A DNA stretch of 64,000 nt from Methylomonas sp. (GTDB taxonomy: Bacteria; Pseudomonadota; Gammaproteobacteria; Methylococcales; Methylomonadaceae), in the NCBI GenBank assembly GCA_002928965.1, contig PERU01000009.1:44599-108598 (forward strand), read 5' to 3'. A model generated the notes under the pieces. The model saw only the letters and a list, made by a program, of their open reading frames with translations. It made no database searches and had not been told where the DNA came from. A program made the translations under genes and the position numbers. Positions 1 to 9,114 of the stretch are shown piece by piece; position 1 is the stretch's first letter, and each line of letters opens with the position of its first letter.

Positions 1-2
1 GT

Positions 3-986
3 GGCGATAAAGCATTCGATGTGCGGGCCGATGAGGCCGCCAATGCTTTGATCATCACAGCCCCGCACGACAAAATGAGAACGCTTAAAAACGTGGTGCG
101 GCAACTGGATGTCAGGCGGGCGCAGGTGCACATCGAGGCGATTATTGCCGAAGTGCGGTATGACAAAAATCAGCAGCTGGGTGTGGAATGGCAAACCAAA
201 CCCGATGGCACCGTGTTTGGAGCTTACCGGAAAGATGCCGATAACGCGTTAAGTTTGTCGCAATTTGTCACCACCGCAGGCAAAGGTTTGAGCATAGGGT
301 ATCTGGCCGGTAGTGAAATCAAGGCTTTGCTGAATGCCTTTGCCACCGACACGGATGTCAATGTGTTGTCGACCCCGTCACTGGTGACACTGGATAACGA
401 AGAAGCCAGCATCATCGTGGGTCAGAATATTCCGCTGAATACCGGCAGCTTTACCACCAATACCTCCGGGGCCAGCAACCCATTTACCACCATTCAACGC
501 CAGGACGTGGGTATCAAATTAAAAGTGTTGCCGCAAATCAACGAAGGCGACGCAGTCAAATTGAAAGTTACCCAGGAAGTGTCCAGCGTCACAGGCGATG
601 ACGGCCAAAGTTTCGATAAACGTCAAATCGAAACCTCGGTGCTGGTCGATGACGGCAAGGTTTTGGTGCTGGGTGGGTTGATCAAGGACGATGTCACTCA
701 GGTGGTGGATAAAGTACCGCTGTTGTCGGATATTCCGTTGTTGGGCCAGTTGTTTCAATCGACCAACACCAAGGTCAATAAAACCAATCTGATGGTGTTT
801 TTGCGGCCGCAAATTATCCGTGAGGGCGGCCAGTCAACCGGCATAACCCATGACAAATACAACGACATGCGTGAAAAGCAGCAGCAGTTCAACCAGGAGG
901 GTTTGCAATTGATGCCGGATGAACCACAGCCGTTGCTGGAACCGTTACCTGAACAATTAGGCGTTGAAAACGCCCCAAAGCCCTAG
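3..986 (+). CDS. gspD: Type II secretion secretin GspD, C-terminal part (5' end outside window)
   Basis: Outer-membrane secretin channel of a type II secretion system. The reading frame is already open at the window edge; about 327 residues are visible and the N-domains are missing. The visible part runs from the last N-domain (NALIITAP, QLDVRRAQVHIEAII) into the secretin core (VLSTPSLVTLDNEEA, VGQNIPL) and ends with the family signature VPLLSDIPLLGQLFQ near nt 713-757. A Pro/Glu-rich tail follows. The stop lies a few bases before gspE, so D-E-F form one operon. It differs from the glycine-rich secretin at 28.4-30.3 kb, so the genome has at least two secretin systems. The family call is firm; the start cannot be seen. 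Confidence 0.95.
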   Translation, partial: GDKAFDVRADEAANALIITAPHDKMRTLKNVVRQLDVRRAQVHIEAIIAEVRYDKNQQLGVEWQTKPDGTVFGAYRKDADNALSLSQFVTTAGKGLSIGYLAGSEIKALLNAFATDTDVNVLSTPSLVTLDNEEASIIVGQNIPLNTGSFTTNTSGASNPFTTIQRQDVGIKLKVLPQINEGDAVKLKVTQEVSSVTGDDGQSFDKRQIETSVLVDDGKVLVLGGLIKDDVTQVVDKVPLLSDIPLLGQLFQSTNTKVNKTNLMVFLRPQIIREGGQSTGITHDKYNDMREKQQQFNQEGLQLMPDEPQPLLEPLPEQLGVENAPKP

Positions 987-992
987 ACAGTG

Positions 993-2507
993 ATGCATGT
1001 CATGGATACGGCTGAATCAGACTTGATGCCCACTGCAGTTCTCCTACCCACTTACGGTTTTGCCAAACGGCACGGCGTGGTGGTTGAGCGACAGCAAGAG
1101 GGCTGCGCGGTTTTTTATCGCGGTGATGCGCCGGTATCGGCCTTGCTGGAAGTGCGTCGCCTGTTGGATCAGCCTGCGGATTTTCAAACCGTATCCGACC
1201 AGGAATTCGAGCGGCGGTTACAAGCGGCTTACGAGCACAAAACCGGCCATGCCCAGCAAATGGTCAATGATTTGCACGAGAATGTGGATTTATCCGAGAT
1301 GGCCCAGCACTTGCCCAAGCCGGAAGATTTGCTGGAAAGCGAAGACGAAGCGCCGATTATTCGCTTGATCAACGCCTTGCTCACCGAAGCCATCAAGGAA
1401 AATGCCTCGGATATTCATATCGAACCCTACGAATCGCGGATGGTGGTGCGGTTTCGGGTGGATGGGGTGTTGCGGGAAATTATCGAGCCGCAGCGGGAAT
1501 TCGCGCCGATGGTGATTTCCCGCTTGAAAGTCATGGCCAAACTGGATATTGCCGAAAAAAGACTGCCGCAGGATGGACGGATTTCCCTGAACATCGGTGG
1601 CCGCACCGTCGATGTGCGAGTGTCAACCTTACCGTCCGGACACGGCGAACGGGTGGTATTGCGCTTGCTGGACAAGCAGGCCAATCAACTCGATTTAAGA
1701 CAGGTTGGTATGGCTCAACAGGAACTGAATTGCATTCGCGGCATGATTGCCCGCCCGCACGGCATCATTTTAGTGACCGGCCCCACCGGTTCCGGCAAAA
1801 CCACCAGCTTGTACGCCATCGTCAATCAACTCAATGAACGCAGCCGCAACATTCTGACGGTGGAAGACCCGATCGAATATTACCTGGACGGGATTGGCCA
1901 AACCCAGGTCAACAGCAAGGTGGAAATGACCTTTGCCAAAGGCTTGCGGGCCATTCTGCGGCAAGACCCGGATGTGGTGATGGTAGGCGAAATCCGCGAC
2001 CGTGAAACCGCCGAAATTGCCGTACAGGCCAGTTTGACCGGGCATTTGGTGCTGTCCACCCTGCACACCAACACGGCGGTCGGCGCCATTAGCCGGCTGC
2101 GGGACATGGGCGTGGAACCGTTCCTGCTGGCATCCAGTTTAGTCGGCGTGATTGCCCAGCGTCTGGTCAGAAAACTCTGTCCGCATTGCAAACAGTCGAC
2201 ACGGATCAGTGGCAGCGATTGTCGCAAGTTGGGCTATGTCGGCGAGGATGACGCAGTGCTGGATGTGTATCAGCCTCAGGGCTGCACGCACTGTCATGGA
2301 CATGGTTACAAAGGCCGGGCCGGCATTTTTGAACTGATCCCGCTGGATAATCAGATGGCGAAACTGATCCACGACGGCGCTGCCGATTTGGCGCTGGAGC
2401 GGCATGCCCGCACCCTCGCGCCCAGTATTCAGCAAAGTGCGCTGGACAAAGTGCTGGCCGGTGAAACCAGTCTGGACGAAGCCTTGCGCATGACATTAAA
2501 AGACTAA
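993..2507 (+). CDS. gspE: Type II secretion ATPase GspE
   Basis: Cytoplasmic hexameric ATPase powering pseudopilus assembly. About 504 residues, normal for GspE. Visible in order: a short N-terminal region, SDIHIEPYE and RFRVDGVLRE of the N2 domain, Walker A GPTGSGKTTS near residue 265, Walker B with DPDVVMVGEIRDR near 325, STLHTN, and a tetracysteine zinc site (LCPHC near 395, GCTHCHG near 430). Starts at GTG 990, ATG 993 and ATG 1002 are all possible; no clear Shine-Dalgarno decides between them. It sits three bases after gspD and four before gspF. It is one of three GspE-type ATPases in this window. Confidence 0.95.
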   Translation: MHVMDTAESDLMPTAVLLPTYGFAKRHGVVVERQQEGCAVFYRGDAPVSALLEVRRLLDQPADFQTVSDQEFERRLQAAYEHKTGHAQQMVNDLHENVDLSEMAQHLPKPEDLLESEDEAPIIRLINALLTEAIKENASDIHIEPYESRMVVRFRVDGVLREIIEPQREFAPMVISRLKVMAKLDIAEKRLPQDGRISLNIGGRTVDVRVSTLPSGHGERVVLRLLDKQANQLDLRQVGMAQQELNCIRGMIARPHGIILVTGPTGSGKTTSLYAIVNQLNERSRNILTVEDPIEYYLDGIGQTQVNSKVEMTFAKGLRAILRQDPDVVMVGEIRDRETAEIAVQASLTGHLVLSTLHTNTAVGAISRLRDMGVEPFLLASSLVGVIAQRLVRKLCPHCKQSTRISGSDCRKLGYVGEDDAVLDVYQPQGCTHCHGHGYKGRAGIFELIPLDNQMAKLIHDGAADLALERHARTLAPSIQQSALDKVLAGETSLDEALRMTLKD

Positions 2508-2510
2508 GCC

Positions 2511-3722
2511 ATGCCGGCATTTGAATATCAGGCCATTGATGCGCAAGGTCGATCGTTAAAGGGCACGCTGGAAAGCGATACCGCCAAAACTGCCCGCCAG
2601 CAACTCAAGTCCAAAGGCTTGATCTTGCTGGAGGTTAAAGAAGTACAAAAAAAAGAAACCGCTGGTCGCACGGCACTTTGGCAACAGCGCATCGGCATGC
2701 GCGCGCTGGGGCACATCACCCGCCAACTGGCGGCATTGCTGAAATCCGGGTTGGCGATCGACGAAGCCCTGGCCATCGTGGCCCGGCAACTGGAATCGGC
2801 CAGCGCCCGACGGATTCTACTGGCGGTCAGAAGCCGGGTACTGGAAGGTCAGAGTCTGGCCCAGGCCTGCCAGTGGTTTCCCAGTACCTTTCCGCCTTTG
2901 TACCGGGCTACCATCGAAGCCGGCGAATCCTCCGGCAAATTGGATCAGGTGTTGGAAAAACTGGCCGATTATTTGGGCGAAAAAGGCCAGTTACATCGCA
3001 AACTGCAAATGGCCATGATTTATCCGTTGTTGTTGACTTTGGTATCATTGCTGGTTGTCATCGGCTTGCTAACGTTTGTGGTGCCGGAAATTACCGGGGT
3101 GTTCGACAAAATGGGCCAGGAATTGCCTGCCATCACCCAGGGTCTGATAGCTTCTAGCGACTTCTTCAAACAGTATGGTCTGCTGTTGCTGATCATCGCC
3201 ACAGTGACCGCATTTCTGGTTAAATTGCTGCTACGGCAAGACAAGCCGAGGTTGCAGTTTCATCGCTGGTTGTTGACCATGCCGATGGTCGCCAAATTTT
3301 CCAGAGGTATCAACAATGCCCGCTTTACTCGCACCCTGGCGATTTTAACCAACAGTGGCGTGGAATTGCTGGTGGCCTTAAGAATATCCAGTCAGGTACT
3401 TGCCAACGATGCTATGCGCAAGGCCGTGGAAACCGCCGCGCTCAGGGTGAGGGAAGGCCAGAGTTTGAGCAAGGCGCTGGAAACCAGCCGCTTGTTTCCG
3501 CCGGTGACCATTCATCTGGTGGCCAGCGGTGAGGCCAGCGGGCAATTGCCGCGCATGCTGGAAAGCGCCGCCGATGATCAGGAACGCGACATACAGGATT
3601 TGACCGAATTGACGCTGGGCCTGTTCGAGCCGGCGCTGATTTTAAGCATGGGTTTGTTAGTGCTGTTGATCGTGTTGGCGATTTTGCTACCGATTTTTGA
3701 GATGAACCAATTAATTCGATAA
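2511..3722 (+). CDS. gspF: Type II secretion inner-membrane platform protein GspF
   Basis: Polytopic inner-membrane platform that couples the GspE motor to the pseudopilus. 403 residues, the usual length. It opens with the family start MPAFEYQAIDAQGR, has two T2SSF repeats (about 70-195 and 272-395), and three hydrophobic segments (near 168-190, 218-240 and 373-397). The last gene of the visible gspDEF block; no pseudopilin gene follows, so the pseudopilins of this system are upstream or elsewhere. Confidence 0.95.
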   Translation: MPAFEYQAIDAQGRSLKGTLESDTAKTARQQLKSKGLILLEVKEVQKKETAGRTALWQQRIGMRALGHITRQLAALLKSGLAIDEALAIVARQLESASARRILLAVRSRVLEGQSLAQACQWFPSTFPPLYRATIEAGESSGKLDQVLEKLADYLGEKGQLHRKLQMAMIYPLLLTLVSLLVVIGLLTFVVPEITGVFDKMGQELPAITQGLIASSDFFKQYGLLLLIIATVTAFLVKLLLRQDKPRLQFHRWLLTMPMVAKFSRGINNARFTRTLAILTNSGVELLVALRISSQVLANDAMRKAVETAALRVREGQSLSKALETSRLFPPVTIHLVASGEASGQLPRMLESAADDQERDIQDLTELTLGLFEPALILSMGLLVLLIVLAILLPIFEMNQLIR

Positions 3723-3749
3723 TCAAGCCAGAGGGTTACAGGAGAAGAC

Positions 3750-5354
3750 ATGATCAATCTGCGCAAAAGGCTGTTGTCGACCGGGGCCGCTTTGGCATCG
3801 CTTATCGGGGTATCAATATCTGGCGAAGTCATTGCTGATGCGTTTGAACATGGCGGGCGGACGCCGGCATCGGCGGAGGAATGGTTTGCCGCTGGACAGC
3901 AGGAACTGCAAGGTCAACATGCGGCTCCCCAACCATTGGCGCGCGCCAAAAACGTCATTTTGTTCATCGGTGACGGCATGGGAGTGTCCACGGTAACGGC
4001 AGCTCGCATCCTGGCCGGGCAGATGGCCGGGCGGGATGGCGAATACAACCGGCTGAGTTTTGAGCGTTTTCCCTATTTGGCGCATTCGGTAACTGCCAGT
4101 GCCAATCAGCAGACCCCTGATTCAGCACCCACCGCTACCGCAATGGTTACTGGTGTTAAAGCCAACGACGGGGCGATTTCTGTCAATCCTGCCCTGGATC
4201 GCTTCAATGCCGATGCCGGACTCACTCAGGCCCATAGCCTGAAAACCCTGTTGGAACGGGCCGAACAGCGCGGCATGTCCACCGGCGTGGTGACAACTGC
4301 GCGGGTCAGTCACGCCACCCCGGCGGTGAACTATGCGCATATTGCCAATCGGGATTGGGAATGCGACAGCGATTTGCCTGCCGGTGCCACGGTGAAGGAT
4401 ATTGCCCGGCAGTTGCTGGAGTTTCCGTATGCTGATGGGCTGGAGGTGGTCTTGGGAGGAGGGCGGAGTCAGTTCATGCCGAAAGACCGTAATGATCCGG
4501 AATATCCCAGTCAACAGGGCAAACGCCGGGACGGACGAGATTTGACCGAGGAATGGCGTATAAAAAATCAAAATGCCGATTATGTCTGGAATAAGGCCCA
4601 GTTTGATGCCGTTGATTCTGAGCGTATCGATCATTTGCTGGGTTTGTTCGAGCGCTCGCACATGCATTATGAAGCGGATCGCCCGGCAGATGTGGCCGGT
4701 GAGCCTTCCTTGGCTGAAATGACCGAAAAAGCCATCAAAATTCTGCGCAAGAACCGTAAAGGGTATTATCTGATGGTGGAAGCCGCTCGTATCGACCAAG
4801 CCCATCATGCCGGTAACGCTTATCGGGCTTTGACCGATGCGGTAGCTTTATCGGATGCCGTTAAAACAGCCAAACAGCTGAGCAGCGATAAAGACACGTT
4901 GATTTTAGTGACTGCCGACCATAGCCACGTTTTCAGTATTGCCGGTTACCCCTCGCGCGGCAATCCGATTTTGGGTAAAACGGCAATTGATGGCGAAATG
5001 ACCAAAGACGCGCTGGGTCTGCCCTATACCACGTTGACGTATGCCAACGGCCCAGGCTGGACAGGTGGCATGCAACGCAAGGTATTCAATCCGGCCACTG
5101 AAAGCGCAGAAGCGGCCACCTATGCAGGCGGAAACCTGCGCCCTGATTTAAACAATGTTGATACCGGTAATCCCAACTATATGCAGGAAGCCACTGTGCC
5201 TATGGTCGCCGAAACCCATGCCGGTGAAGACGTGGCGATTTATGCGGATGGTCCTGGCGCCTATCTGCTGCGCGGCACCCTGGAACAAAACGTGATTTAT
5301 CATCTCATGGCCGAAGTACTGGGTATATCCAGGAAAGATGGCATTGAGCATTAA
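3750..5354 (+). CDS. Alkaline phosphatase, PhoA family, secreted
   Basis: Phosphomonoesterase releasing phosphate outside the cytoplasm. 534 residues. An N-terminal signal segment (about 1-30, MINLRKRLL then a hydrophobic run) is followed by the metal-binding FIGDGMG near residue 72, the nucleophile motif DSAPTATAM near 124-132, the metal ligands around EAARIDQAHH near 344-353, and TADHSH near 389. All are diagnostic of the alkaline phosphatase superfamily. ATG start with GGAGAAG eight bases upstream. It lies 27 bases after gspF; alkaline phosphatases are known type II secretion substrates, so secretion by the neighbouring system is plausible but is inference. No Pho box was seen directly upstream. 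Confidence 0.93.
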   Translation: MINLRKRLLSTGAALASLIGVSISGEVIADAFEHGGRTPASAEEWFAAGQQELQGQHAAPQPLARAKNVILFIGDGMGVSTVTAARILAGQMAGRDGEYNRLSFERFPYLAHSVTASANQQTPDSAPTATAMVTGVKANDGAISVNPALDRFNADAGLTQAHSLKTLLERAEQRGMSTGVVTTARVSHATPAVNYAHIANRDWECDSDLPAGATVKDIARQLLEFPYADGLEVVLGGGRSQFMPKDRNDPEYPSQQGKRRDGRDLTEEWRIKNQNADYVWNKAQFDAVDSERIDHLLGLFERSHMHYEADRPADVAGEPSLAEMTEKAIKILRKNRKGYYLMVEAARIDQAHHAGNAYRALTDAVALSDAVKTAKQLSSDKDTLILVTADHSHVFSIAGYPSRGNPILGKTAIDGEMTKDALGLPYTTLTYANGPGWTGGMQRKVFNPATESAEAATYAGGNLRPDLNNVDTGNPNYMQEATVPMVAETHAGEDVAIYADGPGAYLLRGTLEQNVIYHLMAEVLGISRKDGIEH

Positions 5355-5363
5355 AGGTTCTCC

Positions 5364-6092
5364 ATGTTGAAGCCAGCACATTTCGCCGTCATCAAACGGG
5401 TCTTTGCTGTTTGGGTGGTGGCATTGTCAGCCTGTAGCACGCCATCCACGCCACCCGGAACTGACATCACTGTCATCGATCTGACTGCAACCCGCTTGCC
5501 GGCAATAGCGGCGGAGTTTGTCACCACCCGCACTGGCGATGATCATTCTGTGCTGCCTGAACCGGTCGTGTGGCGGCTGTGGCGGAATAGTCAGCAAATC
5601 ATCACCGAACGGCCCCAACTGGCTATCGGCGAATTGTGGCAACGCGACGGTCAAACCATTATTCATCGCAAGTTGTATTTCGCTGATCAACGCGCCATCG
5701 AATTTCAAGAGGATGACTTGAAAATGCTGCAGTTAGCGTCATCCTGGCAAAAATTGTCGCTGGTACTGGATCCCGGACTGTTGCAGCAATTGACCGCCAG
5801 CGAAATTGAATGGACAGAGGGTTACCCGCTGCGTGACTATCAGGGCAAATTGCAGGGCAACGACTGGCACGTTGTGATGCGCATGGATCTGGCTTTGCCC
5901 AGCCTGATAGAGCGTCGACAAGGAGAATTTTTCGAACGCACCGAACTGCTAAAAGCCTATCCCTTGAGTCAATCCCCCTGGCAGCCCTCATCGGCAGACA
6001 GTGTCGAGATCATCGACTATGCTGACCTGGGTGACAAGGAGACCGACCCCTTCGTCATTAAAGTTCAAGCCCAAATGGGGCATGATCACTAA
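5364..6092 (+). CDS. Lipoprotein of unknown function downstream of alkaline phosphatase
   Basis: 242 residues with a lipoprotein signal: a hydrophobic stretch ending in the lipobox LSAC with Cys at residue 24, then a Ser/Thr/Pro linker. I do not recognise the mature domain. It is a polar, Trp-rich soluble protein (VWRLWRNSQQI, WQRDGQ, YPLRDYQGKLQGNDWHV) ending in QMGHDH. It starts nine bases after the phosphatase stop and is almost certainly cotranscribed, so a role with the phosphatase or the Gsp system is possible. Only the lipoprotein class and the operon position are supported. Confidence 0.75.
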   Translation: MLKPAHFAVIKRVFAVWVVALSACSTPSTPPGTDITVIDLTATRLPAIAAEFVTTRTGDDHSVLPEPVVWRLWRNSQQIITERPQLAIGELWQRDGQTIIHRKLYFADQRAIEFQEDDLKMLQLASSWQKLSLVLDPGLLQQLTASEIEWTEGYPLRDYQGKLQGNDWHVVMRMDLALPSLIERRQGEFFERTELLKAYPLSQSPWQPSSADSVEIIDYADLGDKETDPFVIKVQAQMGHDH

Positions 6093-6373
6093 ATCGGTCG
6101 TCAAATTAAATCGCTAGGAGCTGAGATAGAATAGAAAAACTGGACAATTGACCACAGCAGATACTGATCAATGCATTATTAAGACACTGTCTATTGTGGC
6201 AAAAATTTCTCTGACCACATTCTCGGACGGACTCCTAGTCACGGGTGAGTGTGTTGTGGGTTGTTCGTATTTCGACATTGTTCATCACCAACGGCCCACA
6301 ACAAACGCCAACTGCTGTTTTTAGGTTTCATGCCCGTCAGGTTGAATCAGATGGTCAAAAATCGAATTCTTTT

Positions 6374-6390
6374 TAAACGTAATACGTTTA
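6374..6390. promoter_or_regulatory. Palindromic operator-like site
   Basis: TAAACGTA-A-TACGTTTA is a perfect 8-bp inverted repeat around one base. It lies 17 bp upstream of the Pho-box-like site and about 140 bp before the nuclease start. The shape suits a dimeric repressor or activator; the protein is unknown. Confidence 0.4.
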
Positions 6391-6407
6391 ACCAATCCTT
6401 TCGCAAA

Positions 6408-6425
6408 ATGTCATGCTTTCGTCAT
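6408..6425 (+). promoter_or_regulatory. Pho-box-like PhoB site upstream of the nuclease gene
   Basis: The sequence ATGTCAT-GCTT-TCGTCAT matches the enterobacterial Pho box layout (CTGTCAT, 4-bp spacer, CTGTCAC/T) at 11 of the 14 half-site bases and keeps the 7-4-7 spacing. A possible -10 (TAAATA, 6437-6442) follows about 11 bp downstream, the distance expected for a PhoB-activated promoter. It would place the secreted nuclease under phosphate control. Not tested. Confidence 0.5.
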
Positions 6426-6528
6426 GACGGTATCCTTAAATAGGTCCCGTAAAGTTCACGGCGCTGGCGACGGTCTGTCCTAATGGGCAATCCGTTCGCC
6501 TTTTTTCTTTCGTTGCAGGGATAGGTCT

Positions 6529-9066
6529 ATGTTGTACAGCAATCGTCTAAGGTTACTCAATTTGTTAACGCTGCCCACCTTGTTGGGAATTAGTCCGTTA
6601 GCATTGGCAGCTACACCGGTATTTATTAATGAAATTCACTACGACAACGTCGGTACTGATGCAGGGGAAGCTATAGAAATTGCTGGTCCGGCCGGGACAA
6701 ATTTAAGCGGTTGGTCTTTGCTGTTATACAACGGTAATGGCGGTGCGGTTTATAACACCCGGGCGTTGAGCGGCGTTATAGGCGATCAATCCGGAAATGG
6801 CTTTGGTACCTTGAGTTTTAGCTATCCTGTCAACGGCATTCAAAATGGGGCACCGGATGGCATAGCGATGGTAGACAATTCCAATAACGTAGTGCAGTTT
6901 CTAACTTACGAAGGCAGCTTTGTTGCCGCAGACGGCCCAGCGGCAGGTATGACAGGGGTTGATATTGGTGTGTCTGAATCCGGTTCTGAAGCAGCTGGCG
7001 GGTCCTTGCAACTGCAGGGCAACGGCAGCCAGTATCAGGATTTCACTTGGAGCGTTGAAGCCACTCATTCATTTGCTGCCATTAATACCGGCCAAAGTTT
7101 TGGCGGCAACACTGGCGGTGGTGGGCAGCCACCGGTTTCACAATGCGGACAACCGGCCAGTCTGATTAGCGCCATTCAAGGTAGCGGAGCGCTCAGTCCA
7201 CTAAATGGCAGCGTACAGGCTGTTGAGGCCGTGGTGACAGCCAATTTTCAAGGTAGCGGCAATTTAGGCGGCTTTTTCCTGCAGCAAATTGAAACCGATG
7301 CCAACCCAGCCAGTTCGGAAGGTCTATTCGTGGTTGCCAGCCAACCGCAGGTTGCAGTGGGCGACAAGGTCCGTGTGCTGGGTAAAGTCGATGAGACTTT
7401 TGGAATGACTCGCTTGGTCAATGTGACCGGGCTGCAGGTTTGCTCCACCGGCAATACATTGCCTGAGCCAGTGGCGGTGAACCTGCCTTTCGATCAATCC
7501 GGCAACGATGCGGAGCAATGGGAAGGTATGCTGGTGCAGTTGCCGCAAACCTTGACCGTAACCGAAAACTTCAATCTGGCGCGTTTCGGCGAGATTATAT
7601 TGTCCTCCGGTGGCCGCTTGCTGACGCCAACCCAAATCGCTATGCCCGGCCAAGCCGCTATCGATGCAGCGGCCAGTAATGCCTTGAATAGGATAGTGGT
7701 GGATGATGGTGCCAACGGGCAAAATCCCGATCCGGTCATTTATCCGCAACCCACAGGCCTGAGCGCCGCCAACACTTTGCGTAGCGGCGATAGTGTCAGC
7801 AATGCCACCGGCGTATTGGCGTATGATTTCGGCAGCTATCGCCTGCAGCCGACACAGCCATTGCAGATAGTGGCTGATAACAGTCGTCCCGCCGTACCGC
7901 AGATCCATGCGCTGGCATCCTTGAAAGTCGCCAGTTTCAATGTATTGAATTATTTTAACGGTAACGGCGTGGGTGGCGGTTTCCCTACTGCTCGCGGTGC
8001 ACATACTTTGCTGGAATTCACTCGCCAGCGCGACAAAATCATTAACGCCATTCATGCCTTGAACGCCGATGTGGTGGGCTTGATGGAAATCGAAAACGAC
8101 GGTTATGCCGCAAACAGTGCCATTGCCGACTTGGTGAATGGTTTGAATCAAGTTGCCGGTGCTGGTACGTATGCGTATATCAATCCCGGTTTAAGCAAAG
8201 TTGGCACGGATGAAATTGCGGTGGGCTTGCTTTATAAACCTAGTAAAGTGACCGTTCTGGGAACGGCGGCGATTTTAAACAGCGCGGTGGATGCACGCTT
8301 CAACGATAGCAAAAGTCGCCCAGTGCTTGCCCAAACCTTTCGCGACAAAGCCTCCAATAAAATCGTCAACGTGGCGGTCAATCATCTGAAATCCAAAGGC
8401 TCGGCCTGTAATGACGTTAACGATCCGGATACCGGCGATGGTCAGGGTAATTGTAACCTGACCCGAACTGCGGCTATGGAAGCATTGGCTGCTTGGCTAA
8501 GTAATGACCCTACTGGTCAGGGCAGTAACAACAATCTGATTATCGGCGATTTGAATGCGTATGCGCAGGAAGACCCCATCACTACCCTGAAATCTGCAGG
8601 TTATCGTGATCTACTGGAGACGATGTCAAACGGTCAGGCGGCTTATAGTTATGTATTTCAAGGTGCAGCCGGTTATCTGGATCACGCCTTGGCCAATGCA
8701 GTACTCGCTCCGCAAGTCAAAGCCGTAGCGGAATGGCACATCAACGCCGATGAGCCGCGGGCACTGGATTACAACACCGAGTTTAAAACCCCTGCCCAAA
8801 TCGTCAGCTTCTATGCCGCCGATGCCTATCGTTCATCGGATCACGATCCGCTGCTGATTCAAGCCTTGGTGCCCGGTGACCTGGATAACGATGGCGATGT
8901 TGATGCTGTCGATGCCAGCCAGATGCGCGCGCAAATTGGCAAATGCACCGGCAAATCCGGCTTTAATCGTGAAGCCGATTACGATCAGAACGCTTGCGTC
9001 AGCATGGCGGATTATCGGGTTTGGTATGGGTACTTCAATCGCTATGTTGCCAACAGCAAGCTGTAA
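6529..9066 (+). CDS. ExeM/NucH-type secreted endonuclease with lamin-tail and dockerin-like domains
   Basis: Secreted nuclease, expected to digest extracellular DNA. 845 residues. Signal peptide about 1-28 (ending LALAATP); a lamin-tail domain about 29-150 (FINEIHYDNVGTDAGEAIEI); a short linker of Gly and Gln; an OB-fold DNA-binding domain about 215-400; and an endonuclease/exonuclease/phosphatase domain from about 464 (VASFNVLNYFNG, LMEIENDG, GDLNAYAQED, SSDHDPL near 768). This order is the ExeM/NucH order. The C-terminus (785-845, GDLDNDGDVDAVDASQMRA and EADYDQNACVSMADYRVW) is a dockerin-type pair of calcium loops, an uncommon ending. A Pho-box-like site lies upstream. Confidence 0.92.
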   Translation: MLYSNRLRLLNLLTLPTLLGISPLALAATPVFINEIHYDNVGTDAGEAIEIAGPAGTNLSGWSLLLYNGNGGAVYNTRALSGVIGDQSGNGFGTLSFSYPVNGIQNGAPDGIAMVDNSNNVVQFLTYEGSFVAADGPAAGMTGVDIGVSESGSEAAGGSLQLQGNGSQYQDFTWSVEATHSFAAINTGQSFGGNTGGGGQPPVSQCGQPASLISAIQGSGALSPLNGSVQAVEAVVTANFQGSGNLGGFFLQQIETDANPASSEGLFVVASQPQVAVGDKVRVLGKVDETFGMTRLVNVTGLQVCSTGNTLPEPVAVNLPFDQSGNDAEQWEGMLVQLPQTLTVTENFNLARFGEIILSSGGRLLTPTQIAMPGQAAIDAAASNALNRIVVDDGANGQNPDPVIYPQPTGLSAANTLRSGDSVSNATGVLAYDFGSYRLQPTQPLQIVADNSRPAVPQIHALASLKVASFNVLNYFNGNGVGGGFPTARGAHTLLEFTRQRDKIINAIHALNADVVGLMEIENDGYAANSAIADLVNGLNQVAGAGTYAYINPGLSKVGTDEIAVGLLYKPSKVTVLGTAAILNSAVDARFNDSKSRPVLAQTFRDKASNKIVNVAVNHLKSKGSACNDVNDPDTGDGQGNCNLTRTAAMEALAAWLSNDPTGQGSNNNLIIGDLNAYAQEDPITTLKSAGYRDLLETMSNGQAAYSYVFQGAAGYLDHALANAVLAPQVKAVAEWHINADEPRALDYNTEFKTPAQIVSFYAADAYRSSDHDPLLIQALVPGDLDNDGDVDAVDASQMRAQIGKCTGKSGFNREADYDQNACVSMADYRVWYGYFNRYVANSKL

Positions 9067-9114
9067 GCAAAGCAATAGCTATCGATTTAATGACAGAGGA
9101 TTACGGAAGAATTT

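Larger units (their letters stand above)
6093..6528. other. Intergenic region with a repeat-like element, palindrome and Pho-box-like site
   Basis: 436 bases without a convincing gene. From the left it holds a candidate element bounded by CTAGGAG (6114-6120) and CTCCTAG (6232-6238), the dispersed motif ATTCTCGGACGGACTCCTAG (6219-6238, found again with one change at 15193-15212), a perfect 8-bp palindrome (6374-6390), and a Pho-box-like site (6408-6425) before the nuclease gene. A 64-codon frame at 6249-6443 has no coding support. Confidence 0.6.

Noticed and set aside
4122..4808. 228-codon minus frame inside the alkaline phosphatase gene
   Set aside because: Antisense shadow of a strongly supported gene; no domain recognised.
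6249..6443. 64-codon plus-strand frame
   Set aside because: Low-complexity, Cys-rich chance translation of repeat and promoter DNA; no ribosome site, and it covers the operator and Pho-box-like sites.
7324..8151. 275-codon minus frame inside the nuclease gene
   Set aside because: Antisense shadow of an intact multi-domain protein.
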